Of a stretch of DNA of 9,187 nucleotides, positions 1 through 5,507 are shown piece by piece. The stretch lies in contig DATKCN010000185.1 in assembly GCA_035513175.1 (NCBI GenBank), positions 1-9,187 of the forward strand. The letters are read 5' to 3'. A program made the translations under genes and the position numbers. The stretch is from DATKCN01 sp035513175. GTDB taxonomy: Bacteria; Chloroflexota; Chloroflexia; Thermomicrobiales; CFX8. The notes under the pieces are model-generated. The model did no database searches, was not told the origin of the DNA, and was given only the letters and a program-made list of their open reading frames with translations. How positions within the stretch are numbered: the stretch's first letter is position 1; each line of letters starts with the position of its first letter.

Positions 1-896
1 CCGCCAGCGCGCCGTTCGGCGGTTGCCCACTCGGCGCGCGCATCGCGAGCCTGGTTGAATCGCTCCAACAACGCCTCGTCCGCTTCCGCGGTTCCGGCAG
101 CGATCAGCGAGCGAGTCTGCTGCAGTTCCTCGATCGTTTGATCGACCCAGCGCAGAATTGCCTCGCGGTTCGTAACGCAGATGTCGCGATGCATGTCGGC
201 GCTGGCCGCCGCAAGGCGTGAGACATCGCGAAACCCGCCCGCCGTCAAGTGCTTCATGTCGCGCCAGGACGGGTCGCGGCTGACGGATCTCATTAGCGCG
301 ATGGATAGTAAGAATGGCAGATGACTTATGCCCCCAACGTGTCCGTCATGCTCGTGAGCGTCGATGAACAGCGGCTCGGCTTCCAGCGCGCTGATGATGC
401 CTAGAACCGTCTGCACCGCTGCCTCGCTGGCTCGCACGCTCGGCACGACACACCAGGTGGCGCCTTTGAACAGGCCCGCCTCGGCGCCCTCGATACTCTG
501 CGCTTTGCCAGCCATCGGGTGGCCACCCACGAAGTGCGTAGTCGCGGGTAGTAAGTCATCCGCCCACTTCCCGACTTGCGCCTTCGTTGACGTTGTGTCG
601 GTTACAATGGCGCCTGCCTTCAAATGAGGGCCGATCGATTCGAACACCTCACGCACGGCGAGCGGCGGCACGGCGACGACAACGACGTCTGCTTCGCGGA
701 CCGACTTCATCAGGTCCCATTCGGTGCGGTCTACCGCCTTGATCTTTTTGCTGTAGTTCTGGTGCTCGAGGTTCAGGTCAAAACCTGTGATCTCCAGCAC
801 CGGGTCACGCTTGCCTTCCTGACTCGCCCAGCGCCGGAGTCCGAGGCCGATGGACGATCCGATCAACCCAAGCCCGAGTATGGTTACTCTTTGCAT
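1..896 (-). CDS. tyrA: Prephenate dehydrogenase (TyrA family), 3' end cut by the window edge
   Basis: Likely converts prephenate to 4-hydroxyphenylpyruvate with NAD+ in cytoplasmic tyrosine synthesis; an arogenate-specific enzyme cannot be excluded. My translation of the minus strand is open for 298 codons to the edge. Seen: an N-terminal Rossmann nucleotide site GLGLIGSSIG (residues 8-17), the strand VVVVAVPP (71-78), the family motif GGHPMAG with its conserved His at 126, SHLP with His192, and GFRD with Arg223. In TyrA structures these His and Arg residues lie in the active site. The catalytic core (about 280 residues) is essentially complete, so what is missing is the tail or a possible ACT domain. 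The ATG at 896 is preceded by GAAGGGA about 6 nt upstream. No aromatic-pathway neighbour is visible; it follows a small membrane gene but has its own candidate promoter. The family call is firm; the substrate preference is inferred. Confidence 0.93.
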   Translation of the reverse strand, partial: MQRVTILGLGLIGSSIGLGLRRWASQEGKRDPVLEITGFDLNLEHQNYSKKIKAVDRTEWDLMKSVREADVVVVAVPPLAVREVFESIGPHLKAGAIVTDTTSTKAQVGKWADDLLPATTHFVGGHPMAGKAQSIEGAEAGLFKGATWCVVPSVRASEAAVQTVLGIISALEAEPLFIDAHEHDGHVGGISHLPFLLSIALMRSVSRDPSWRDMKHLTAGGFRDVSRLAAASADMHRDICVTNREAILRWVDQTIEELQQTRSLIAAGTAEADEALLERFNQARDARAEWATAERRAG

Positions 897-954
897 GTTC
901 GTCCCTTCGAACTCGTTTGACGATGAGGTGAGAAACAGCATCGCGTAAGGGAAA

Positions 955-963
955 AGTATAGCA
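955..963 (-). promoter_or_regulatory. Extended -10 promoter for tyrA
   Basis: The minus strand reads TGCTATACT, an extended -10 (TGn plus TATACT). No good -35 hexamer is seen 16-18 bp upstream. Transcription would begin near 948, giving a leader of about 50 nt before the tyrA ATG at 896. It lies in the 112-bp gap after the small membrane gene, so tyrA need not depend on upstream transcription. Confidence 0.6.
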
Positions 964-1008
964 GAGCCTCGAAGCATCTCTGCCGCGATCCCGGATGAAA
1001 AGTGGTGA

Positions 1009-1218
1009 CTATGGCTCGCGTGTTGCGTCGGTGACGATGGTTGGCGTCATCACGTCCGCCTCGGAGACGAAGTCGCTGAGCAACGGTTCGAGCTCGATGA
1101 AGATCCAGATGAACGTGGCGATGCAGATGACGATCGTGACCGCTATCGCAGCAGCGATGCTCCAATCGTTGCGCGACCGATCGTATTCGGGGCGGTGCTC
1201 CTCAACTGGGTCCCGCAT
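1009..1218 (-). CDS. Small single-pass membrane protein, 69 residues, function unknown
   Basis: I do not recognise a family. Residues 1-19 are charged and hydrophilic. Residues 20-42 form one strongly hydrophobic helix rich in Ile, Ala and Val, with two aromatic residues near its end. Residues 43-69 are acidic and polar. With this layout the protein is probably a membrane-anchored bitopic protein; its orientation is not clear. Support for a real gene: codon use matches the neighbours, GGGGA lies 4 nt before the ATG at 1218, and an extended -10 promoter (TGCTATACT) lies about 70 nt upstream. No signal-peptide cleavage site is evident. It precedes tyrA on the same strand, with a 112-bp gap that has its own promoter, so a functional link is doubtful. 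Overlapping plus-strand frames have no comparable start signals. Confidence 0.7.
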   Translation of the reverse strand: MRDPVEEHRPEYDRSRNDWSIAAAIAVTIVICIATFIWIFIELEPLLSDFVSEADVMTPTIVTDATREP

Positions 1219-1287
1219 GCCGTCCCCATCGAGCCCGTGTCGCGTGCCAGTCGACGCGGAATGACCATTCTGGCGCTCAGTGACGCG

Positions 1288-1296
1288 AGTATAGCA
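1288..1296 (-). promoter_or_regulatory. Extended -10 promoter for the small membrane gene
   Basis: The minus strand reads TGCTATACT, identical to the nine bases upstream of tyrA. The predicted start is near 1281, about 63 nt before the ATG at 1218. The -35 region is not recognisable. It is divergent from the aldehyde dehydrogenase promoter, and the two -10 elements lie only about 35 bp apart, so the promoter regions face away from a shared short segment. Confidence 0.55.
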
Positions 1297-1324
1297 CTGG
1301 CGATTCTGTCGTCCGTTGCGCGTT

Positions 1325-1333
1325 TGCTACACT
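1325..1333 (+). promoter_or_regulatory. Candidate extended -10 promoter for the aldehyde dehydrogenase
   Basis: The plus strand reads TGCTACACT, an extended -10 with TACACT in place of TATAAT. A start near 1340 would give a leader of about 68 nt before the ATG at 1408. No clear -35 is seen. It is weaker than the minus-strand sites but shares their TGCTA core. Confidence 0.42.
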
Positions 1334-1407
1334 GCCCTCGCAGGTGGCAGATGGCTTCACAAGGCGAGCTACCGGTTGGGGTGAAGACGTCGGGAGGGGT
1401 TCACTGA

Positions 1408-2892
1408 ATGGATCATTACAGGAATTTCATTAATGGCATGTGGGTCGAGGCGAAGAGCGGCAGCCAATTCACCCGTGAGAACCCGGCGACCGGCGAGACG
1501 ATTGGCACGTTCGCCGCGAGTGGCGGCGCAGACGTGGTCGCCGCGATCGAGGCGGCAAGTGCGGCGTTCGACAAGTGGCGGTTGTATCCGGCCCCCAAGC
1601 GTGGTGAGCTCCTGTACCGCGTGGGGCAGTTGCTCATCGAGCGGAAGGAGTCTCTCGCCCGCGAAATGACCGAAGAGATGGGCAAGGTGCTGGCCGAAGC
1701 GCGAGGCGATGTCCAGGAAGGCATCGACATGACGTTCTACATGGCTGGTGAGGGGCGTCGGATGGCCGGTCAGACGGTTCCGGCCGAACTGCCGAACAAG
1801 TGGAGCATGTCTGTCCGCAAGCCGATCGGCGTCATGGCCGCGATTACACCGTGGAACTTTCCGCTCGCAATACCGACCTGGAAAATCATGCCCGCTCTCG
1901 TGGCCGGCAACACAGTTGTGTTCAAACCGGCGTCGTACAGTCCACGCATGGCGGTTCGACTCGTCGAGATATTTGAGGAAGCGGGCATTCCCGCGGGGGT
2001 CGTCAACCTGGTGACCGGCAGCGGCTCCGAGACAGGCGAGATGTTGCTGAAGCACCCGGACGTGGGGCTCATCTCGTTCACCGGCTCCACGGAGACCGGC
2101 AGGCACATCAACATGGAAGCTGCCAGGAGCCTGAAGCGCGTCTCGCTGGAGATGGGTGGGAAGAACGCGATCATCGTGATGGATGACGCCGATATTGACC
2201 TGGCCGTCGACGGCATCGTTTGGAGTGCGTTCGGGACATCCGGGCAGCGTTGTACCGCGGCGAGCAGGGTAATCGCGCATCGCTCGTTGGCGGACGAGAT
2301 TACCGGTCGACTGGCAGACCGCGCTGGTGGCATGCGTCTCGGCTACGGCCTTGATGACACAACCGATGTCGGTCCGGTCGTCAGCAAGTCCCAGCTCGAT
2401 CGTGTGCACTCGTATATGGCCGTCGGAACGTCCGAGGGCGCCGAGCTGGCAAGTGGCGGCAGCATCGCGACAGGTGAAGGACTGGACCGAGGATACTTCC
2501 ACCAGCCAACAGTATTCGGCAACGTCAAGGCTGGTATGCGCATCGCTCAGGAAGAGATTTTCGGACCAGTCACCGCGGTAATCCCGGTGTCCGATATCGA
2601 CGAGGCCATCGCAGTCGCCAACGGTGTCGAGTACGGGCTTTCAGCATCAATCTATACGCGCGACGTGAACCGTGCGTTCCGGGCGATGCAGGACATTTAC
2701 ACCGGCATCCTCTACATCAACGCAGGCACGATTGGAGCGGAAATTCAGTTGCCGTTCGGTGGAACGAAGGCGACCGGCAACGGGCACCGGGAGGCGGGCC
2801 AGGCGGCCCTCGATGTCGTCACCGAATGGCAGTCGATCTACGTCGATTACAGCGGCAGGCTGCAGAAGGCGCAGATTGACTCAGTCGAGTGA
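1408..2892 (+). CDS. NAD(P)-dependent aldehyde dehydrogenase, substrate unknown
   Basis: Oxidises an aldehyde to the acid through a cysteine thiohemiacetal; cytoplasmic. At 494 residues it has full ALDH-superfamily length with all key residues: Asn150 in TPWNFP (oxyanion), Lys173 in FKPAS, FTGSTETG (224-231, nucleotide loop), Glu248 in LEMGGK (general base), catalytic Cys282 in SGQRC, and EEIFGP (382-387). The residue after KPA is Ser176 rather than the Glu that favours NAD+ in many ALDHs. The same KPAS is found in NADP+-using succinate-semialdehyde dehydrogenase GabD, so NADP+ use is plausible. The C-terminal segment with LPFGGTKATGNG is typical of broad, poorly assigned ALDHs, including semialdehyde types; I cannot name the substrate. 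The ATG at 1408 has GGGAGGGG 8 nt upstream. It stands alone on the plus strand, with no pathway partner next to it. Confidence 0.94.
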   Translation: MDHYRNFINGMWVEAKSGSQFTRENPATGETIGTFAASGGADVVAAIEAASAAFDKWRLYPAPKRGELLYRVGQLLIERKESLAREMTEEMGKVLAEARGDVQEGIDMTFYMAGEGRRMAGQTVPAELPNKWSMSVRKPIGVMAAITPWNFPLAIPTWKIMPALVAGNTVVFKPASYSPRMAVRLVEIFEEAGIPAGVVNLVTGSGSETGEMLLKHPDVGLISFTGSTETGRHINMEAARSLKRVSLEMGGKNAIIVMDDADIDLAVDGIVWSAFGTSGQRCTAASRVIAHRSLADEITGRLADRAGGMRLGYGLDDTTDVGPVVSKSQLDRVHSYMAVGTSEGAELASGGSIATGEGLDRGYFHQPTVFGNVKAGMRIAQEEIFGPVTAVIPVSDIDEAIAVANGVEYGLSASIYTRDVNRAFRAMQDIYTGILYINAGTIGAEIQLPFGGTKATGNGHREAGQAALDVVTEWQSIYVDYSGRLQKAQIDSVE

Positions 2893-2959
2893 CATGCGGA
2901 GCGCCCGAGACGCCGACATGGGCGGCCATCCGATCTCACTGGTCACCCTGATGGTGTCG

Positions 2960-2977
2960 CGCTATCGCGCTATAGCG
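2960..2977. other. Short hairpin between the aldehyde dehydrogenase and tRNA-Ser(GCT)
   Basis: A 6-bp perfect inverted repeat (CGCTAT / ATAGCG) has a 6-nt loop and sits between the 3' ends of two convergent genes. An alternative fold is the 10-bp palindrome CGCTATAGCG at 2968-2977. No T-run follows on either strand, so it is at best a weak terminator for both genes and may be chance. Confidence 0.3.
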
Positions 2978-2999
2978 TAGGAACATCGGTCTCCGGCGG

Positions 3000-3090
3000 C
3001 GGGAAGGGAGGGATTCGAACCCTCGGTGGACGTTTAAGCACCCACAACCGCTTAGCAGGCGGCCCCATTCGACCTCTCTGGCACCTTCCC
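3000..3090 (-). tRNA. tRNA-Ser(GCT)
   Basis: Decodes AGC and AGU serine codons. The acceptor stem GGGAAGG pairs with CCTTCCC and is followed by G73, a serine identity base. The D stem is CCA/TGG. The anticodon stem GCCGC/GCGGT encloses the loop CTGCTAA, with GCT at 3054-3056. A long variable arm with a GTGG/CCAC stem marks a class II tRNA, and the T arm has GAGGG/CCCTC around TTCGAAT. CCA is not encoded (the genome continues CCG), so it must be added after transcription. The leader from the candidate promoter is about 90 nt. Confidence 0.97.
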
Positions 3091-3427
3091 AGATGCCCGG
3101 CATCAACTGAAATCGAGCTACACGAGGTTCCCCGAGCCGCCTCAAAAGCCTTCTCGGGCAGCTTGAAATCGCCTCGATGCCATCGAAGATTATAGCAGAA
3201 ATCGGTTTTACGCCTACCATGTTTGCCTCCGCGACAGCGGCCGGGACGTGCGGCTGCGCGACGCGCATACGATCGGGACCTATGGCCTAACCAAACCTCT
3301 TGATCCTGCGCTCAGGACTGGTACTGTTGAGACTGATCGTCGCGTCGCCGGTCGATGTCCGTCGCGCGACCGCCTTTTCGGCCGGGAATAATCGTCTCGT
3401 TGTAGTACACGAAAGTGAGCCTCAGGC
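3091..3427. other. Intergenic region between tRNA-Ser(GCT) and the 109-residue gene
   Basis: This 337-bp stretch has no convincing gene. It contains the minus-strand promoter at 3189-3197 and the tRNA leader. Inside the leader is an inverted repeat, CCCGAG (3131-3136) with CTCGGG (3153-3158), that could fold in the precursor, and TGAAATCG occurs twice (near 3108 and 3163). On the plus strand TGGTACTGT (3319-3327) fits the extended -10 pattern weakly and might serve the gene at 3428. Open frames crossing here overlap the tRNA and look spurious. Confidence 0.5.
3189..3197 (-). promoter_or_regulatory. Extended -10 promoter for tRNA-Ser(GCT)
   Basis: The minus strand reads TGCTATAAT, a perfect extended -10. 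Transcription would start near 3182, about 92 nt before the mature tRNA 5' end at 3090, so RNase P would remove a long leader. No -35 match is seen at 16-18 bp. Confidence 0.65.
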
Positions 3428-3757
3428 ATGGATGAGAAGTACGAGAACCCCCGGCTCCGGGCGCTGCTCCTGGGCGCCAGGAATCAGCTTGACTGGCTAT
3501 GGAAGCTGCCGGATCAGCAGGGAAGTATTCACTCAGCCCGCGTCGAAGGTGTGCTGAAGCTCATCGGCGCCATTGACTACGCCCTGGGCATCGAGCCCTA
3601 CACTCTAGACCTCGACCTCAGCCTGGACGAAGCGGGCAAGGCCGTCCCGGCGCAGGCCACGGGCGAAGTGCCGCAAAACGGAGTCGCCTGGCACGCCGAC
3701 AGCGAGCCGCAGCCCGTGTCGCATCCACTGGATGTGGGCGGTCCGTCTCACGACTAA
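3428..3757 (+). CDS. Hypothetical protein, 109 residues
   Basis: I do not recognise a family. Residues 1-55 look like a compact, probably helical domain: a charged start, then RALLLGARNQLDWLWKLP, then a second likely helix around VEGVLKLIGAIDYALGI. Residues 60-109 are rich in Pro, Glu, Asp and Gln and look disordered. There is no signal peptide or membrane segment, so it is probably cytoplasmic. Codon choice (mostly G or C at the third position) agrees with the neighbours and supports a real gene. The ribosome site is weak (AAGTGAG, 8 nt before the ATG at 3428). It lies alone on the plus strand between two minus-strand tRNA-Ser genes, and a strong hairpin follows its stop by about 28 nt, as expected for a single-gene transcript. 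Function unknown. Confidence 0.68.
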   Translation: MDEKYENPRLRALLLGARNQLDWLWKLPDQQGSIHSARVEGVLKLIGAIDYALGIEPYTLDLDLSLDEAGKAVPAQATGEVPQNGVAWHADSEPQPVSHPLDVGGPSHD

Positions 3758-3784
3758 CGTCTGTCCATCGAATACCGTGCGCAG

Positions 3785-3812
3785 CCCCGTTGTCCGAATC
3801 CGGACAACGGGG
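3785..3812 (+). terminator. Perfect 12-bp hairpin, probable terminator of the 109-residue gene
   Basis: CCCCGTTGTCCG pairs exactly with CGGACAACGGGG around the 4-nt loop AATC. It begins 28 nt after the stop codon. The bases after it, TCGTTCAT, are only moderately T-rich, so termination may be inefficient or factor-assisted, or the stem may mainly protect the mRNA 3' end. No A-run precedes it, so a role on the minus strand is less likely. Confidence 0.65.
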
Positions 3813-3912
3813 TCGTTCATGCGCGTGGGCACTGATGCACGGGAGTCTTCGTGAGTCTGGTTGATGGACGGCCAGCCCTGCGTCGTAGATGATCAGTGCG
3901 CGTCAGCAACGA

Positions 3913-3952
3913 TCGGTCGAAAGAGTTGGCCCATATCGGGGCGATCGACCGA
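3913..3952. repeat. Two-tier inverted repeat downstream of tRNA-Ser(TGA)
   Basis: TCGGTCGA (3913-3920) is matched by TCGACCGA (3945-3952). Inside it, GCCC (3929-3932) can pair with GGGC (3939-3942) around ATATCG. It lies 60 bp beyond the 3' end of tRNA-Ser(TGA) and could be a 3' processing or termination structure. No U-run follows and no gene is seen in 3813-4011. A small RNA is possible but unsupported; I checked for a signal recognition particle RNA tip motif and did not see one. Confidence 0.3.
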
Positions 3953-4011
3953 GCTGTGGCTCCCGACGCGCTCGATAGCGCAGAACGTCATGGAGGCGGC
4001 CACCTGAACGG

Positions 4012-4094
4012 CGGAGAGGGAGGGATTCGAACCCCCGGTGCTTTCACACAACTGTTTTCAAGACAGCCGCCTTAAACCGCTCGGCCACCTCTCC
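4012..4094 (-). tRNA. tRNA-Ser(TGA)
   Basis: Reads UCA and, by wobble, other UCN serine codons. The acceptor GGAGAGG pairs with CCTCTCC and is followed by G73. The anticodon stem GCTGT/ACAGT encloses CTTGAAA, with TGA at 4058-4060. The variable arm is short for class II (GTG/CAC stem), and the T arm is GGGGG/CCCTC around TTCGAAT. CCA is not encoded. It lies 55 bp downstream of serS on the same strand and has its own promoter in that gap. Confidence 0.97.
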
Positions 4095-4112
4095 ACGGGC
4101 ATCCGACCTTGG

Positions 4113-4121
4113 ATTATAGCA
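4113..4121 (-). promoter_or_regulatory. Extended -10 promoter for tRNA-Ser(TGA)
   Basis: The minus strand reads TGCTATAAT, the same nine bases found upstream of tRNA-Ser(GCT). It lies between the serS stop codon (4150) and the tRNA, with a predicted start near 4106 and a leader of only about 12 nt. The tRNA can therefore be made independently of serS. The -35 region is not recognisable. Confidence 0.68.
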
Positions 4122-4149
4122 TCCGAACACCGTCCGTCGGCTGGCAGGC

Positions 4150-5421
4150 CTACGAGCGCACTATGCGTTCCATGCCTCCCAGATATGGCCGGAGCACTGT
4201 CGGAATGTCGATCGACCCATCCTCCCTTTGATAGTTTTCGATTACCGCGATCATGGTGCGAGGAAGCCCGAGTCCCGATCCATTCAGTGTGTGGACGAAG
4301 CGTGGCCGGCCGCCGTCGTCAGGCCGGTAACGGATGTTGGCGCGCCGTGCCTGAAAGTCTCCAAAGTTGGAGCACGACGACACTTCCAACCACTCTTCAC
4401 ATCCCGGAGCCCAGGCTTCGAGGTCTATCTTGCGCGCCGCGACGAAGGACAGATCGCCGGTGCAGATTTCCAGGTGGCGGAACGGTATTTCCAGCCTGTG
4501 TAACGTTTCCGAGGCGTCCTCGACGAGCGTGAGGTGTTCCGCGGGGGACGCCTCCGGCTCAACGAACTTGACCATCTCGACCTTATCGAACTGGTAGACG
4601 CGCTTGATGCCACGCACGTCGCGCCCGGCGCTCGCCTTTTCGTTGCGAAAGCAGGGTGAGTATGCGGAGTGATGTATCGGAAGCTGTGTGCCGCTGAGAA
4701 TCTCGTCGCGATACATGTTGGTTACGGGAACCTCCGCGGTGGGAATCAGCCAGAGTCCTTCCTCGCGATCTTTAAACAACGTTTCCTCGAACTTCGGAAG
4801 ATTGCCGGCGCCTACCATCGCCTCCTCACGCACGAGGTACGGAGGGTAGACCTCATCGTAGCCCTGCTCGGCGCGGAGGTCGAGCATCCACGTAATCAGC
4901 GCGCGCTGCAGGCGCGCGCCCGCTCCCCTGAGAAAATTGAAACGCGATCCGGACACCTTCACGCCTCGCTCGAAGTCGATAATGCCGAGCGCCTCGGCGA
5001 GTTCCCAGTGCGGCTTGGGCATGAACCCGAAGTCACGGAGTTCGCCGAAGGTTGCGGTGACGACGTTTTCCGACTCGTCTCGCCCCACCGGTGTTTCCGG
5101 GGACGGCAGGTTTGGAACCGTCAACAAAAGCGCGTCGAGTTCCGCGCTCAACGCGGAAATGTATGTGTCCAGCGCCGCGATCCGATCTCCGAGGTCGCGC
5201 ATTTGAGCGATGTGGGTATCGCGTTCGGCGCCGGCTGAGATCCGGCCCGTCTCACGCGAACCCGCATTCAGCCGAGCCTTCAACACTTCGACCTCAGTGA
5301 CGAACTCGCGCCTTCGGGAATCGAGAACGAGAATCTCGTCGATCGGCGCCTGTGTGTAGAGTTTTGCGATCTCGCCCTTGACGAAATCTGGGCGTTCACG
5401 GATTAGTCGCAGGTCAAGCAT
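4150..5421 (-). CDS. serS: Seryl-tRNA synthetase
   Basis: Activates serine with ATP and charges tRNA-Ser; a cytoplasmic homodimer. The 423 residues are normal bacterial length. It begins MLDLRLIRERPDFVK, the usual SerRS start. Residues about 30-100 form the charged helical arm that grips the long variable arm of tRNA-Ser. The class II core follows: dimer helix near 166-190, TAE at 228-230 (serine binding), motif 2 with FRNE at 258-261 and GRDVRGIKR (266-274), SSCSNFGDFQARR (348-360), and motif 3 with NGSGLGLPRT (380-389) carrying the ATP-binding Arg388. No key residue is missing. The ATG at 5421 has AAGGGAG 6 nt upstream. I see no promoter in the 86-bp gap after the HNH gene, which holds a hairpin and an intrinsic terminator, so expression may come from read-through or from a start inside the HNH gene. 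Two tRNA-Ser genes lie downstream. Confidence 0.98.
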   Translation of the reverse strand: MLDLRLIRERPDFVKGEIAKLYTQAPIDEILVLDSRRREFVTEVEVLKARLNAGSRETGRISAGAERDTHIAQMRDLGDRIAALDTYISALSAELDALLLTVPNLPSPETPVGRDESENVVTATFGELRDFGFMPKPHWELAEALGIIDFERGVKVSGSRFNFLRGAGARLQRALITWMLDLRAEQGYDEVYPPYLVREEAMVGAGNLPKFEETLFKDREEGLWLIPTAEVPVTNMYRDEILSGTQLPIHHSAYSPCFRNEKASAGRDVRGIKRVYQFDKVEMVKFVEPEASPAEHLTLVEDASETLHRLEIPFRHLEICTGDLSFVAARKIDLEAWAPGCEEWLEVSSCSNFGDFQARRANIRYRPDDGGRPRFVHTLNGSGLGLPRTMIAVIENYQREDGSIDIPTVLRPYLGGMERIVRS

Positions 5422-5446
5422 CAGAAACTCCCTTGCTCGGACAATG

Positions 5447-5470
5447 AAAAACGCCCTACGTTGTAGGGCG
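5447..5470 (-). terminator. Intrinsic terminator between the HNH gene and serS
   Basis: On the minus strand CGCCCTAC pairs perfectly with GTAGGGCG around the loop AAC, followed directly by TTTTT. This is a classic factor-independent terminator. It ends about 25 bp before the serS start codon, so it either closes the HNH transcript or acts as an attenuator in the serS leader. Confidence 0.85.
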
Positions 5471-5472
5471 CC

Positions 5473-5507
5473 GCGATCGGCCTGCTACTGGCAGAAAGAC
5501 CGATCGC
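5473..5507 (-). promoter_or_regulatory. Hairpin directly after the HNH stop codon, upstream of serS
   Basis: GCGATCGG (5473-5480) pairs perfectly with CCGATCGC (5500-5507). An inner CTGC/GCAG stem can form within the loop. The stem starts at the first base after the HNH TGA and ends 2 bases before the terminator at 5452-5470. It may be part of a regulatory leader or a second terminator stem without a U-run. No T-box consensus is seen. Confidence 0.5.

Noticed and set aside
1369..2502. A 377-codon minus-strand open frame opposite the aldehyde dehydrogenase
   Set aside because: It lies wholly antisense to a gene with every ALDH motif, and its product is His/Arg-rich with no recognisable domain; long antisense frames are common in GC-rich genes.
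2936..3268. A 110-codon minus-strand open frame across tRNA-Ser(GCT)
   Set aside because: It reads through the whole tRNA gene and its leader, so it is not a credible coding region.
3813..4011. A signal recognition particle RNA or other known small RNA near tRNA-Ser(TGA)
   Set aside because: The characteristic tip motif of that RNA is absent on both strands; only a modest inverted repeat is seen.
3000..4094. An integrated element between the two tRNA-Ser genes
   Set aside because: There is no integrase and no repeat of a tRNA 3' end beyond the expected similarity of the two tRNAs; base composition and codon use match the neighbours.
4038..4532. A 164-codon plus-strand open frame across tRNA-Ser(TGA) and the serS 3' end
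   Set aside because: It overlaps a certain tRNA and conserved serS codons on the opposite strand; its composition is unlike a protein.
5422..5507. A T-box riboswitch ahead of serS
   Set aside because: The region is only 86 bp, follows a coding gene directly, and lacks the conserved T-box antiterminator sequence, even though a terminator is present.
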